Source: Volvox africanus (taxonomy: Eukaryota > Chlorophyta > Chlorophyceae > Chlamydomonadales > Volvocaceae). From it: a stretch of DNA of 64,000 nucleotides. The DNA is taken from contig BSDZ01000086.1 of NCBI GenBank assembly GCA_030268105.1, positions 4,621,890 to 4,685,889 on the forward strand, given 5' to 3'. Under the pieces are notes generated by a model. The model was not told where the DNA came from. It saw only the letters and a program-made list of their open reading frames with translations, and made no database searches. Every line of letters begins with the position of its first letter. The first letter of the stretch is position 1. Shown piece after piece: positions 48,511 to 62,031 of this stretch. Position numbers and translations under genes: made by a program.

Positions 48511-51215
48511 CCTGCACCATGTCCGTGAACATTTGTAAGGAATTTTCCTAACTTGCGCCAAATAGATCGGCAGCGCTTCGTCTTGTTTCATTTTCAACGC
48601 ATATATCTCTGCAATAAGTTGTGAATTTCATGCATCACTATTGGCGGCAAAAAAAGCTCCGATCCTGTCCCAGCCTCCTTTTGCATTCACCGCAGCCAGG
48701 TGATAGTCCTGAACGTTTTCGAGCATTATGGTCTTGACTTTGTGTAAAAGCCAGCAAAGCCCCTCAATGGGCCGTATTACTTGCTCTGTCATTCATTCGT
48801 ATATGAGTGTTGCTCTTACTCGTGCGCTCGGGAATCATTCGTTCGTATATGAGTGCTCTTCACATTCCAACACCAATAGTCAAAAATTTGTATAACAAAA
48901 AGTGGAAATGATAAAAAATAAATTAGAATATGATACAAAAATGCAATGAAACAAACAAGAGTGGCAAAATGTTCAAAGGCTTATTCAGCCGGCAGCATTA
49001 TGATTTATGTACTGACGAAAATTTAAACATTCATCTAAAGAGCAATAATCATCGGCCAGATTGAAATCGTGTTATCACAAAAGAGTGCCCACATTTAAAA
49101 CAAGCAACTCAAAGACATTGCAATGAGTAAAACACACAAAAGAGTCAATATGCTAAACAACAACTTCAAAACTTTGAAAAGCAGGGTAAATGATGAGAAG
49201 CAGTTTCACCATTACGATTTCTGTTTAGACGTTTAGACTTAAATTGTCATGTGAAGAAATAGTCAATGGCCATATGAAACTCCTTTAAATTGAGTATAAG
49301 CAACTGAAATGCAATGCAATAAGAGAAATACACAAAAGAGAAGAACTTTAAAACGATGAAAAACTAAAAGGGTTATTGATAAAGCAATTGCACAAGCAGT
49401 TTTACATTTCACAGCTGGCTCACAGCAAGCCGGGGTGACAATGGGCGTTACCCACACTTAGCAGACGTGGATGCCTTACTCGACTTCACGTTGATCCCCT
49501 TCAATCCATCCTTAATCAATTCCTTCAAGCTTCCTACTTCGACCCTTCCATATCTCCTGTTCCATTCCTCCTTCGTTTGTTGTGTGTGCCCTGTTTGAGT
49601 CACACCCACAAACCCTCTTCTCATGTAATCTTGCAAGGCAATTTCGCATCCCTGCTTGCACATGCCGTCCTCTCAGTGCTCTGATGGCTTGCATGGTTCA
49701 TGCCTGTTTCTGGGCACCATAATTGTCCTGTTTGTGCCGGGCGAATGCAGTACTCGGGTCTTGGGGTCAATGCCTGATACCACCCCCTGCCGGACTGCTT
49801 TCTGTGAACCGCCTTGCCTAGCTTGTCCAACATTTTGATGCTATAATGATTTTGCTTCATCCACTGGCCTGGCGTGAGCCATGCCGACAAATCCGCACTC
49901 TTGCTTGATGGCGGATACCACTTCGCATTCCAACTTGTACAAATATCCCTTCCGGCACCCCGACAGCACCACTCTGTCACATATGCACACGTACACCAAT
50001 TGGTCCCCAAAACTAATTTTTCCTCCATTTTCGCCCAATGATGCAACGGATATCACCTTTACATAGCTGCTCGGTACCACGTAAACATTGTTAATTGTGA
50101 CTGTGGCGTTCGGACGGCAAGACGGTGCCAATTTTAACGTGCCAAGGGCTGTGGGTCGCATGACTCCTCCGTTCATGCTCATAATGTCAAACTTATCTCT
50201 CTCGTTGATTTTGACCACGTCTGTTAGATCCCGTTCATCATAAGTGATGTGGTGAGCTGCTCCTGAGTCCATGCACCATCCTTGCACCTTGCTGTGCTGT
50301 GACCCCACAAATGCATAGTTATCTGGGTGATCCATCCTGCGGCCTCCTGCATCACCACGTCGCCCTTGATTCCTTTCTTGTTCTGTCATTGGTCGACTTT
50401 TTGCAGTGTGATATTCGCTGTTACTTTGCATTTGCCTTCCCGCTGACCTTGGTGGCATGCTGCTGCTTGCAATGTTGCGTCTGTCACCTGTCCATTCATC
50501 TTCACGACGATGGTATTGCGACTGCTGTGAATTGAATTTGGATCTCTCTTGAAACTCCGGCGGTGACCACGTTAAGGATGTGTCCGGCCATATTGGCCAA
50601 CAAAACGAGCCCCTTTGTGGGTCACGCCCGAATATTTTGCCTTTCCAACCTGGAAATCGGCTACCGCCGAATCGCCTGTGCACCCATTCACGCCTATATC
50701 CTCCACCACAATTGCTCTGTCAATTGCTCCACGCACCGCCTCGTCCTGTGCCCACAAACGCGACTGACTCGCTTTTCGGGTTTCCTACATCCATCCGCCT
50801 TTCGAACGCCAGCAATTGGGCGCTCACTCTTGTCTAAGTCAGCAAAGCGGCCGGCCCCTCACTGGAACGTATTACTTGCTCTGACAGTCTTTTATATACG
50901 AGATTCGCTCACATTCCAACACCCCCCGTGAGTGACACTCCGTCGATTCTCACGATCTACCCCTTACTGCCTCGTCCCTGCAACCCTGCCCTGGTCCACA
51001 GCCGCGTACTTGCGCTCGGGGCACATAACCTGTGAAAAGTCAGCAAAGCGCCCCTCCCTGGGCCGTATAACTAGCTCTGACATTCATTCGTATATTAGTG
51101 TTGCTCACATTCCAACAACGCTTAACCTGATACTTTCAGAGTTGTAACTATCATTCCAAACCTATTTGTATGTCCTACCAGCAGGTTATCTCCCTCTCAG
51201 TTACTGGCTGACCTG
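48511..51215. repeat. Sat2705 unit 14
   Basis: 2,705 bp; copia frame at 49841-50683 with I to L (gccaagggct, 50143), shared with units 17 and 18. Confidence 0.95.
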
Positions 51216-53920
51216 CCTGCACCATGTCCGTGAACATTTGTAAGGAATTTTCCTAACTTGCGCCAAATAGATCGGCAGCGCTTCGTCTTGTTTCATTTTC
51301 AACGCATATATCTCTGCAATAAGTTGTGAATTTCATGCATCACTATTGGCGGCAAAAAAAGCTCCGATCCTGTCCCAGCCTCCTTTTGCATTCACCGCAG
51401 CCAGGTGATAGTCCTGAACGTTTTCGAGCATTATGGTCTTGACTTTGTGTAAAAGCCAGCAAAGCCCCTCAATGGGCCGTATTACTTGCTCTGTCATTCA
51501 TTCGTATATGAGTGTTGCTCTTACTCGTGCGCTCGGGAATCATTCGTTCGTATATGAGTGCTCTTCACATTCCAACACCAATAGTCAAAAATTTGTATAA
51601 CAAAAAGTGGAAATGATAAAAAATAAATTAGAATATGATACAAAAATGCAATGAAACAAACAAGAGTGGCAAAATGTTCAAAGGCTTATTCAGCCGGCAG
51701 CATTATGATTTATGTACTGACGAAAATTTAAACATTCATCTAAAGAGCAATAATCATCGGCCAGATTGAAATCGTGTTATCACAAAAGAGTGCCCACATT
51801 TAAAACAAGCAACTCAAAGACATTGCAATGAGTAAAACACACAAAAGAGTCAATATGCTAAACCACAACTTCAAAACTTTGAAAAGCAGGGTAAATGATG
51901 AGAAGCAGTTTCACCATTACGATTTCTGTTTAGACGTTTAGACTTAAATTGTCATGTGAAGAAATAGTCAATGGCCATATGAAACTCCTTTAAATTGAGA
52001 ATAAGCAACTGAAATGCAATGCAATAAGAGAAATACACAAAAGAGAAGAACTTTAAAACGATGAAAAACTAAAAGGGTTATTGATAAAGCAATTGCACAA
52101 GCAGTTTTACATTTCACAGCTGGCTCACAGCAAGCCGGGGTGACAATGGGCGTTACCCACACTTAGCAGACGTGGATGCCTTACTCGACTTCACGTTGAT
52201 CCCCTTCAATCCATCCTTAATCAATTCCTTCAAGCTTCCTACTTCGACCCTTCCATATCTCCTGTTCCATTCCTCCTTCGTTTGTTGTGTGTGCCCTGTT
52301 TGAGTCACACCCACAAACCCTCTTCTCATGTAATCTTGCAAGGCAATTTCGCATCCCTGCTTGCACATGCCGTCCTCTCAGTGCTCTGATGGCTTGCATG
52401 GTTCATGCCTGTTTCTGGGCACCATAATTGTCCTGTTTGTGCCGGGCGAATGCAGTACTCGGGTCTTGGGGTCAATGCCTGATACCACCCCCTGCCGGAC
52501 TGCTTTCTGTGAACCGCCTTGCCTAGCTTGTCCAACATTTTGATGCTATAATGATTTTGCTTCATCCACTGGCCTGGCGTGAGCCATGCCGACAAATCCG
52601 CACTCTTGCTTGATGGCGGATACCACTTCGCATTCCAACTTGTACAAATATCCCTTCCGGCACCCCGACAGCACCACTCTGTCACATATGCACACGTACA
52701 CCAATTGGTCCCCAAAACTAATTTTTCCTCCATTTTCGCCCAATGATGCAACGGATATCACCTTTACATAGCTGCTCGGTACCACGTAAACATTGTTAAT
52801 TGTGACTGTGGCGTTCGGACGGCAAGACGGTGCCAATTTTAACGTGCCAATGGCTGTGGGTCGCATGACTCCTCCGTTCATGCTCATAATGTCAAACTTA
52901 TCTCTCTCGTTGATTTTGACCACGTCTGTTAGATCCCGTTCATCATAAGTGATGTGGTGAGCTGCTCCTGAGTCCATGCACCATCCTTGCACCTTGCTGT
53001 GCTGTGACCCCACAAATGCATAGTTATCTGGGTGATCCATCCTGCGGCCTCCTGCATCACCACGTCGCCCTTGATTCCTTTCTTGTTCTGTCATTGGTCG
53101 ACTTTTTGCAGTGTGATATTCGCTGTTACTTTGCATTTGCCTTCCCGCTGACCTTGGTGGCATGCTGCTGCTTGCAATGTTGCGTCTGTCACCTGTCCAT
53201 TCATCTTCACGACGATGGTATTGCGACTGCTGTGAATTGAATTTGGATCTCTCTTGAAACTCCGGCGGTGACCACGTTAAGGATGTGTCCGGCCATATTG
53301 GCCAACAAAACGAGCCCCTTTGTGGGTCACGCCCGAATATTTTGCCTTTCCAACCTGGAAATCGGCTACCGCCGAATCGCCTGTGCACCCATTCACGCCT
53401 ATATCCTCCACCACAATTGCTCTGTCAATTGCTCCACGCACCGCCTCGTCCTGTGCCCACAAACGCGACTGACTCGCTTTTCGGGTTTCCTACATCCATC
53501 CGCCTTTCGAACGCCAGCAATTGGGCGCTCACTCTTGTCTAAGTCAGCAAAGCGGCCGGCCCCTCACTGGAACGTATTACTTGCTCTGACAGTCTTTTAT
53601 ATACGAGATTCGCTCACATTCCAACACCCCCCGTGAGTGACACTCCGTCGATTCTCACGATCTACCCCTTACTGCCTCGTCCCTGCAACCCTGCCCTGGT
53701 CCACAGCCGCGTACTTGCGCTCGGGGCACATAACCTGTGAAAAGTCAGCAAAGCGCCCCTCCCTGGGCCGTATAACTAGCTCTGACATTCATTCGTATAT
53801 TAGTGTTGCTCACATTCCAACAACGCTTAACCTGATACTTTCAGAGTTGTAACTATCATTCCAAACCTATTTGTATGTCCTACCAGCAGGTTATCTCCCT
53901 CTCAGTTACTGGCTGACCTG
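51216..53920. repeat. Sat2705 unit 15
   Basis: 2,705 bp; copia frame at 52546-53388. Shares aaaccacaac (51860) with unit 16; has gagaataag. Confidence 0.95.
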
Positions 53921-56625
53921 CCTGCACCATGTCCGTGAACATTTGTAAGGAATTTTCCTAACTTGCGCCAAATAGATCGGCAGCGCTTCGTCTTGTTTCA
54001 TTTTCAACGCATATATCTCTGCAATAAGTTGTGAATTTCATGCATCACTATTGGCGGCAAAAAAAGCTCCGATCCTGTCCCAGCCTCCTTTTGCATTCAC
54101 CGCAGCCAGGTGATAGTCCTGAACGTTTTCGAGCATTATGGTCTTGACTTTGTGTAAAAGCCAGCAAAGCCCCTCAATGGGCCGTATTACTTGCTCTGTC
54201 ATTCATTCGTATATGAGTGTTGCTCTTACTCGTGCGCTCGGGAATCATTCGTTCGTATATGAGTGCTCTTCACATTCCAACACCAATAGTCAAAAATTTG
54301 TATAACAAAAAGTGGAAATGATAAAAAATAAATTAGAATATGATACAAAAATGCAATGAAACAAACAAGAGTGGCAAAATGTTCAAAGGCTTATTCAGCC
54401 GGCAGCATTATGATTTATGTACTGACGAAAATTTAAACATTCATCTAAAGAGCAATAATCATCGGCCAGATTGAAATCGTGTTATCACAAAAGAGTGCCC
54501 ACATTTAAAACAAGCAACTCAAAGACATTGCAATGAGTAAAACACACAAAAGAGTCAATATGCTAAACCACAACTTCAAAACTTTGAAAAGCAGGGTAAA
54601 TGATGAGAAGCAGTTTCACCATTACGATTTCTGTTTAGACGTTTAGACTTAAATTGTCATGTGAAGAAATAGTCAATGGCCATATGAAACTCCTTTAAAT
54701 TGAGTATAAGCAACTGAAATGCAATGCAATAAGAGAAATACACAAAAGAGAAGAACTTTAAAACGATGAAAAACTAAAAGGGTTATTGATAAAGCAATTG
54801 CACAAGCAGTTTTACATTTCACAGCTGGCTCACAGCAAGCCGGGGTGACAATGGGCGTTACCCACACTTAGCAGACGTGGATGCCTTACTCGACTTCACG
54901 TTGATCCCCTTCAATCCATCCTTAATCAATTCCTTCAAGCTTCCTACTTCGACCCTTCCATATCTCCTGTTCCATTCCTCCTTCGTTTGTTGTGTGTGCC
55001 CTGTTTGAGTCACACCCACAAACCCTCTTCTCATGTAATCTTGCAAGGCAATTTCGCATCCCTGCTTGCACATGCCGTCCTCTCAGTGCTCTGATGGCTT
55101 GCATGGTTCATGCCTGTTTCTGGGCACCATAATTGTCCTGTTTGTGCCGGGCGAATGCAGTACTCGGGTCTTGGGGTCAATGCCTGATACCACCCCCTGC
55201 CGGACTGCTTTCTGTGAACCGCCTTGCCTAGCTTGTCCAACATTTTGATGCTATAATGATTTTGCTTCATCCACTGGCCTGGCGTGAGCCATGCCGACAA
55301 ATCCGCACTCTTGCTTGATGGCGGATACCACTTCGCATTCCAACTTGTACAAATATCCCTTCCGGCACCCCGACAGCACCACTCTGTCACATATGCACAC
55401 GTACACCAATTGGTCCCCAAAACTAATTTTTCCTCCATTTTCGCCCAATGATGCAACGGATATCACCTTTACATAGCTGCTCGGTACCACGTAAACATTG
55501 TTAATTGTGACTGTGGCGTTCGGACGGCAAGACGGTGCCAATTTTAACGTGCCAATGGCTGTGGGTCGCATGACTCCTCCGTTCATGCTCATAATGTCAA
55601 ACTTATCTCTCTCGTTGATTTTGACCACGTCTGTTAGATCCCGTTCATCATAAGTGATGTGGTGAGCTGCTCCTGAGTCCATGCACCATCCTTGCACCTT
55701 GCTGTGCTGTGACCCCACAAATGCATAGTTATCTGGGTGATCCATCCTGCGGCCTCCTGCATCACCACGTCGCCCTTGATTCCTTTCTTGTTCTGTCATT
55801 GGTCGACTTTTTGCAGTGTGATATTCGCTGTTACTTTGCATTTGCCTTCCCGCTGACCTTGGTGGCATGCTGCTGCTTGCAATGTTGCGTCTGTCACCTG
55901 TCCATTCATCTTCACGACGATGGTATTGCGACTGCTGTGAATTGAATTTGGATCTCTCTTGAAACTCCGGCGGTGACCACGTTAAGGATGTGTCCGGCCA
56001 TATTGGCCAACACAACGAGCCCCTTTGTGGGTCACGCCCGAATATTTTGCCTTTCCAACCTGGAAATCGGCTACCGCCGAATCGCCTGTGCACCCATTCA
56101 CGCCTATATCCTCCACCACAATTGCTCTGTCAATTGCTCCACGCACCGCCTCGTCCTGTGCCCACAAACGCGACTGACTCGCTTTTCGGGTTTCCTACAT
56201 CCATCCGCCTTTCGAACGCCAGCAATTGGGCGCTCACTCTTGTCTAAGTCAGCAAAGCGGCCGGCCCCTCACTGGAACGTATTACTTGCTCTGACAGTCT
56301 TTTATATACGAGATTCGCTCACATTCCAACACCCCCCGTGAGTGACACTCCGTCGATTCTCACGATCTACCCCTTACTGCCTCGTCCCTGCAACCCTGCC
56401 CTGGTCCACAGCCGCGTACTTGCGCTCGGGGCACATAACCTGTGAAAAGTCAGCAAAGCGCCCCTCCCTGGGCCGTATAACTAGCTCTGACATTCATTCG
56501 TATATTAGTGTTGCTCACATTCCAACAACGCTTAACCTGATACTTTCAGAGTTGTAACTATCATTCCAAACCTATTTGTATGTCCTACCAGCAGGTTATC
56601 TCCCTCTCAGTTACTGGCTGACCTG
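53921..56625. repeat. Sat2705 unit 16
   Basis: 2,705 bp; copia frame at 55251-56093. Its left part matches units 11-15 (tgtataac, aaaccacaac), but its right part returns to the early-unit form ccaacacaacgag, so it looks mosaic. Confidence 0.95.
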
Positions 56626-59329
56626 CCTGCACCATGTCCGTGAACATTTGTAAGGAATTTTCCTAACTTGCGCCAAATAGATCGGCAGCGCTTCGTCTTG
56701 TTTCATTTTCAACGCATATATCTCTGCAATAAGTTGTGAATTTCATGCATCACTATTGGCGGCAAAAAAAGCTCCGATCCTGTCCCAGCCTCCTTTTGCA
56801 TTCACCGCAGCCAGGTGATAGTCCTGAACGTTTTCGAGCATTATGGTCTTGACTTTGTGTAAAAGCCAGCAAAGCCCCTCAATGGGCCGTATTACTTGCT
56901 CTGTCATTCATTCGTATATGAGTGTTGCTCTTACTCGTGCGCTCGGGAATCATTCGTTCGTATATGAGTGCTCTTCACATTCCAACACCAATAGTCAAAA
57001 ATTTGTATTACAAAAAGTGGAAATGATAAAAAATAAATTAGAATATGATACAAAAATGCAATGAAACAAACAAGAGTGGCAAAATGTTCAAAGGCTTATT
57101 CAGCCGGCAGCATTATGATTTATGTACTGACGAAAATTTAAACATTCATCTAAAGAGCAATAATCATCGGCCAGATTGAAATCGTGTTATCACAAAAGAG
57201 TGCCCACATTTAAAACAAGCAACTCAAATGCATTGCAATGAGTAAAACACACAAAAGAGTCAATATGCTAAACAACAACTTCAAAACTTTGAAAAGCAGG
57301 GTAAATGATGAGAAGCAGTTTCACCATTACGTTTTCTGTTTAGACGTTTAGACTTAAATTGTCATGTGAAGGAATAGTCATCGGCCATATGAAACTCCTT
57401 TAAATTGAGTATAAGCAACTGAAATGCAATGCAATAAGAGAAATACACAAAAGAGAAGAACTTTAAAACGATGAAAAACTAAAAGGGTTATTGATAAAGC
57501 AATTGCACAAGCAGTTTTACATTTCACAGCTGGCTCACAGCAAGCCGGGGTGACAATGGGCGTTACCACACTTAGCAGACGTGGATGCCTTACTCGACTT
57601 CACGTTGATCCCCTTCAATCCATCCTTAATCAATTCCTTCAAGCTTCCTACTTCGACCCTTCCATATCTCCTGTTCCATTCCTCCTTCGTTTGTTGTGTG
57701 TGCCCTGTTTGAGTCACACCCACAAACCCTCTTCTCATGTAATCTTTCAAGGCAATTTCGCATCCCTGCTTGCACATGCCGTCCTCTCAGTGCTCTGATG
57801 GCTTGCATGGTTCATGCCTGTTTCTGGGCACCATAATTGTCCTGTTTGTGCCGGGCGAATGCAGTACTCGGGTCTTGGGGTCAATGCCTGATACCACCCC
57901 CTGCCGGACTGCTTTCTGTGAACCGCCTTGCCTAGCTTGTCCAACATTTTGATGCTATAATGATTTTGCTTCATCCACTGGCCTGGCGTGAGCCATGCCG
58001 ACAAATCCGCACTCTTGCTTGATGGCGGATACCACTTCGCATTCCAACTTGTACAAATATCCCTTCCGGCACCCCGACAGCACCACTCTGTCACATATGC
58101 ACACGTACACCAATTGGTCCCCAAAACTAATTTTTCCTCCATTTTCGCCCAATGATGCAACGGATATCACCTTTACATAGCTGCTCGGTACCACGTAAAC
58201 ATTGTTAATTGTGACTGTGGCGTTCGGACGGCAAGACGGTGCCAATTTTAACGTGCCAAGGGCTGTGGGTCGCATGACTCCTCCGTTCATGCTCATAATG
58301 TCAAACTTATCTCTCTCGTTGATTTTGACCACGTCTGTTAGATCCCGTTCATCATAAGTGATATGGTGAGCTGCTCCTGAGTCCATGCACCATCCTTGCA
58401 CCTTGCTGTGCTGTGACCCCACAAATGCATAGTTATCTGGGTGATCCATCCTGCGGCCTCCTGCATCACCACGTCGCCCTTGATTCCTTTCTTGTTCTGT
58501 CATTGGTCGACTTTTTGCAGTGTGATATTCGCTGTTACTTTGCATTTGCCTTCCCGCTGACCTTGGTGGCATGCTGCTGCTTGCAATGTTGCGTCTGTCA
58601 CCTGTCCATTCATCTTCACGACGATGGTATTGCGACTGCTGTGAATTGAATTTGGATCTCTCTTGAAACTCCGGCGGTGACCACGTTAAGGATGTGTCCG
58701 GCCATATTGGCCAACAAAACGAGCCCCTTTGTGGGTCACGCCCGAATATTTTGCCTTTCCAACCTGGAAATCGGCTACCGCCGAATCGCCTGTGCACCCA
58801 TTCACGCCTATATCCTCCACCACAATTGCTCTGTCAATTGCTCCACGCACCGCCTCGTCCTGTGCCCACAAACGCGACTGACTCGCTTTTCGGGTTTCCT
58901 ACATCCATCCGCCTTTCGAACGCCAGCAATTGGGCGCTCACTCTTGTCTAAGTCAGCAAAGCGGCCGGCCCCTCACTGGAACGTATTACTTGCTCTGACA
59001 GTCTTTTATATACGAGATTCGCTCACATTCCAACACCCCCCGTGAGTGACACTCCGTCGATTCTCACGATCTACCCCTTACTGCCTCGTCCCTGCAACCC
59101 TGCCCTGGTCCACAGCCGCGTACTTGCGCTCGGGGCACATAACCTGTGAAAAGTCAGCAAAGCGCCCCTCCCTGGGCCGTATAACTAGCTCTGACATTCA
59201 TTCGTATATTAGTGTTGCTCACATTCCAACAACGCTTAACCTGATACTTTCAGAGTTGTAACTATCATTCCAAACCTATTTGTATGTCCTACCAGCAGGT
59301 TATCTCCCTCTCAGTTACTGGCTGACCTG
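56626..59329. repeat. Sat2705 unit 17
   Basis: 2,704 bp; copia frame at 57955-58797. Carries the same linked variant set as unit 12 plus gccaagggct as in units 14 and 18, and a private caaatgcattg (57226). Confidence 0.95.
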
Positions 59330-62031
59330 CCTGCACCATGTCCGTGAACATTTGTAAGGAATTTTCCTAACTTGCGCCAAATAGATCGGCAGCGCTTCGT
59401 CTTGTTTCATTTTCAACGCATATATCTCTGCAATAAGTTGTGAATTTCATGCATCACTATTGGCGGCAAAAAAAGCTCCGATCCTGTCCCAGCCTCCTTT
59501 TGCATTCACCGCAGCCAGGTGATAGTCCTGAACGTTTTCGAGCATTATGGTCTTGACTTTGTGTAAAAGCCAGCAAAGCCCCTCAATGGGCCGTATTACT
59601 TGCTCTGTCATTCATTCGTATATGAGTGTTGCTCTTACTCGTGCGCTCGGGAATCATTCGTTCGTATATGAGTGCTCTTCACATTCCAACACCAATAGTC
59701 AAAAATTTGTATAACAAAAGTGGAAATGATAAAAAATAAATTAGAATATGATACAAAAATGCAATGAAACAAACAAGAGTGGCAAAATGTTCAAAGGCTT
59801 ATTCAGCCGGCAGCATTATGATTTATGTACTGACGAAAATTTAAACATTCATCTAAAGAGCAATAATCATCGGCCAGATTGAAATCGTGTTATCACAAAA
59901 GAGTGCCCACATTTAAAACAAGCAACTCAAAGACATTGCAATGAGTAAAACACACAAAAGAGTCAATATGCTAAACAACAACTTCAAAACTTTGAAAAGC
60001 AGGGTAAATGATGAGAAGCAGTTTCACCATTACGATTTCTGTTTAGACGTTTAGACTTAAATTGTCATGTGAAGAAATAGTCAATGGCCATATGAAACTC
60101 CTTTAAATTGAGAATAAGCAACTGAAATGCAATGCAATAAGAGAAATACACAAAAGAGAAGAACTTTAAAACGATGAAAAACTAAAAGGGTTATTGATAA
60201 AGCAATTGCACAAGCAGTTTTACATTTCACAGCTGGCTCACAGCAAGCCGGGGTGACAATGGGCGTTACCCACACTTAGCAGACGTGGATGCCTTACTCG
60301 ACTTCACGTTGATCCCCTTCAATCCATCCTTAATCAATTCCTTCAAGCTTCCTACTTCGACCCTTCCATATCTCCTGTTCCATTCCTCCTTCGTTTGTTG
60401 TGTGTGCCCTGTTTGAGTCACACCACAAACCCTCTTCTCATGTAATCTTGCAAGGCAATTTCGCATCCCTGCTTGCACATGCCGTCCTCTCAGTGCTCTG
60501 ATGGCTTGCATGGTTCATGCCTGTTTCTGGGCACCATAATTGTCCTGTTTGTGCCGGGCGAATGCAGTACTCGGGTCTTGGGGTCAATGCCTGATACCAC
60601 CCCCTGCCGGACTGCTTTCTGTGAACCGCCTTGCCTAGCTTGTCCAACATTTTGATGCTATAATGATTTTGCTTCATCCACTGGCCTGGCGTGAGCCATG
60701 CCGACAAATCCGCACTCTTGCTTGATGGCGGATACCACTTCGCATTCCAACTTGTACAAATATCCCTTCCGGCACCCCGACAGCACCACTCTGTCACATA
60801 TGCACACGTACACCAATTGGTCCCCAAACTAATTTTTTCCTCCATTTTCGCCCAATGATGCAACGGATATCACCTTTACATAGCTGCTCGGTACCACGTA
60901 AACATTGTTAATTGTGACTGTGGCGTTCGGACGGCAAGACGGTGCCAATTTTAACGTGCCAAGGGCTGTGGGTCGCATGACTCCTCCGTTCATGCTCATA
61001 ATGTCAAACTTATCTCTCTCGTTGATTTTGACCACGTCTGTTAGATCCCGTTCATCATAAGTGATGTGGTGAGCTGCTCCTGAGTCCATGCACCATCCTT
61101 GCACCTTGCTGTGCTGTGACCCCACAAATGCATAGTTATCTGGGTGATCCATCCTGCGGCCTCCTGCATCACCACGTCGCCCTTGATTCCTTTCTTGTTC
61201 TGTCATTGGTCGACTTTTTGCAGTGTGATATTCGCTGTTACTTTGCATTTGCCTTCCCGCTGACCTTGGTGGCATGCTGCTGCTTGCAATGTTGCGTCTG
61301 TCACCTGTCCATTCATCTTCACGACGATGGTATTGCGACTGCTGTGAATTGAATTTGGATCTCTCTTGAAACTCCGGCGGTGACCACGTTAAGGATGTGT
61401 CCGGCCATATTGGCCAACAAAACGAGCCCCTTTGTGGGTCACGCCCGAATATTTTGCCTTTCCAACCTGGAAATCGGCTACCGCCGAATCGCCTGTGCAC
61501 CCATTCACGCCTATATCCTCCACCACAATTGCTCTGTCAATTGCTCCACGCACCGCCTCGTCCTGTGCCCACAAACGCGACTGACTCGCTTTTCGGGTTT
61601 CCTACATCCATCCGCCTTTCGAACGCCAGCAATTGGGCGCTCACTCTTGTCTAAGTCAGCAAAGCGGCCGGCCCCTCACTGGAACGTATTACTTGCTCTG
61701 ACAGTCTTTTATATACGAGATTCGCTCACATTCCAACACCCCCCGTGAGTGACACTCCGTCGATTCTCACGATCTACCCCTTACTGCCTCGTCCCTGCAA
61801 CCCTGCCCTGGTCCACAGCCGCGTACTTGCGCTCGGGGCACATAACCTGTGAAAGTCAGCAAAGCGCCCCTCCCTGGGCCGTATAACTAGCTCTGACATT
61901 CATTCGTATATTAGTGTTGCTCACATTCCAACAACGCTTAACCTGATACTTTCAGAGTTGTAACTATCATTCCAAACCTATTTGTATGTCCTACCAGCAG
62001 GTTATCTCCCTCTCAGTTACTGGCTGACCTG
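59330..62031. repeat. Sat2705 unit 18, with frame-breaking indels
   Basis: 2,702 bp. Single-base losses in short runs at about 59714, 60423 and 61852, and a shifted A/T run near 60826-60838. The copia frame is cut to 223 codons (60829-61500). Confidence 0.95.
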
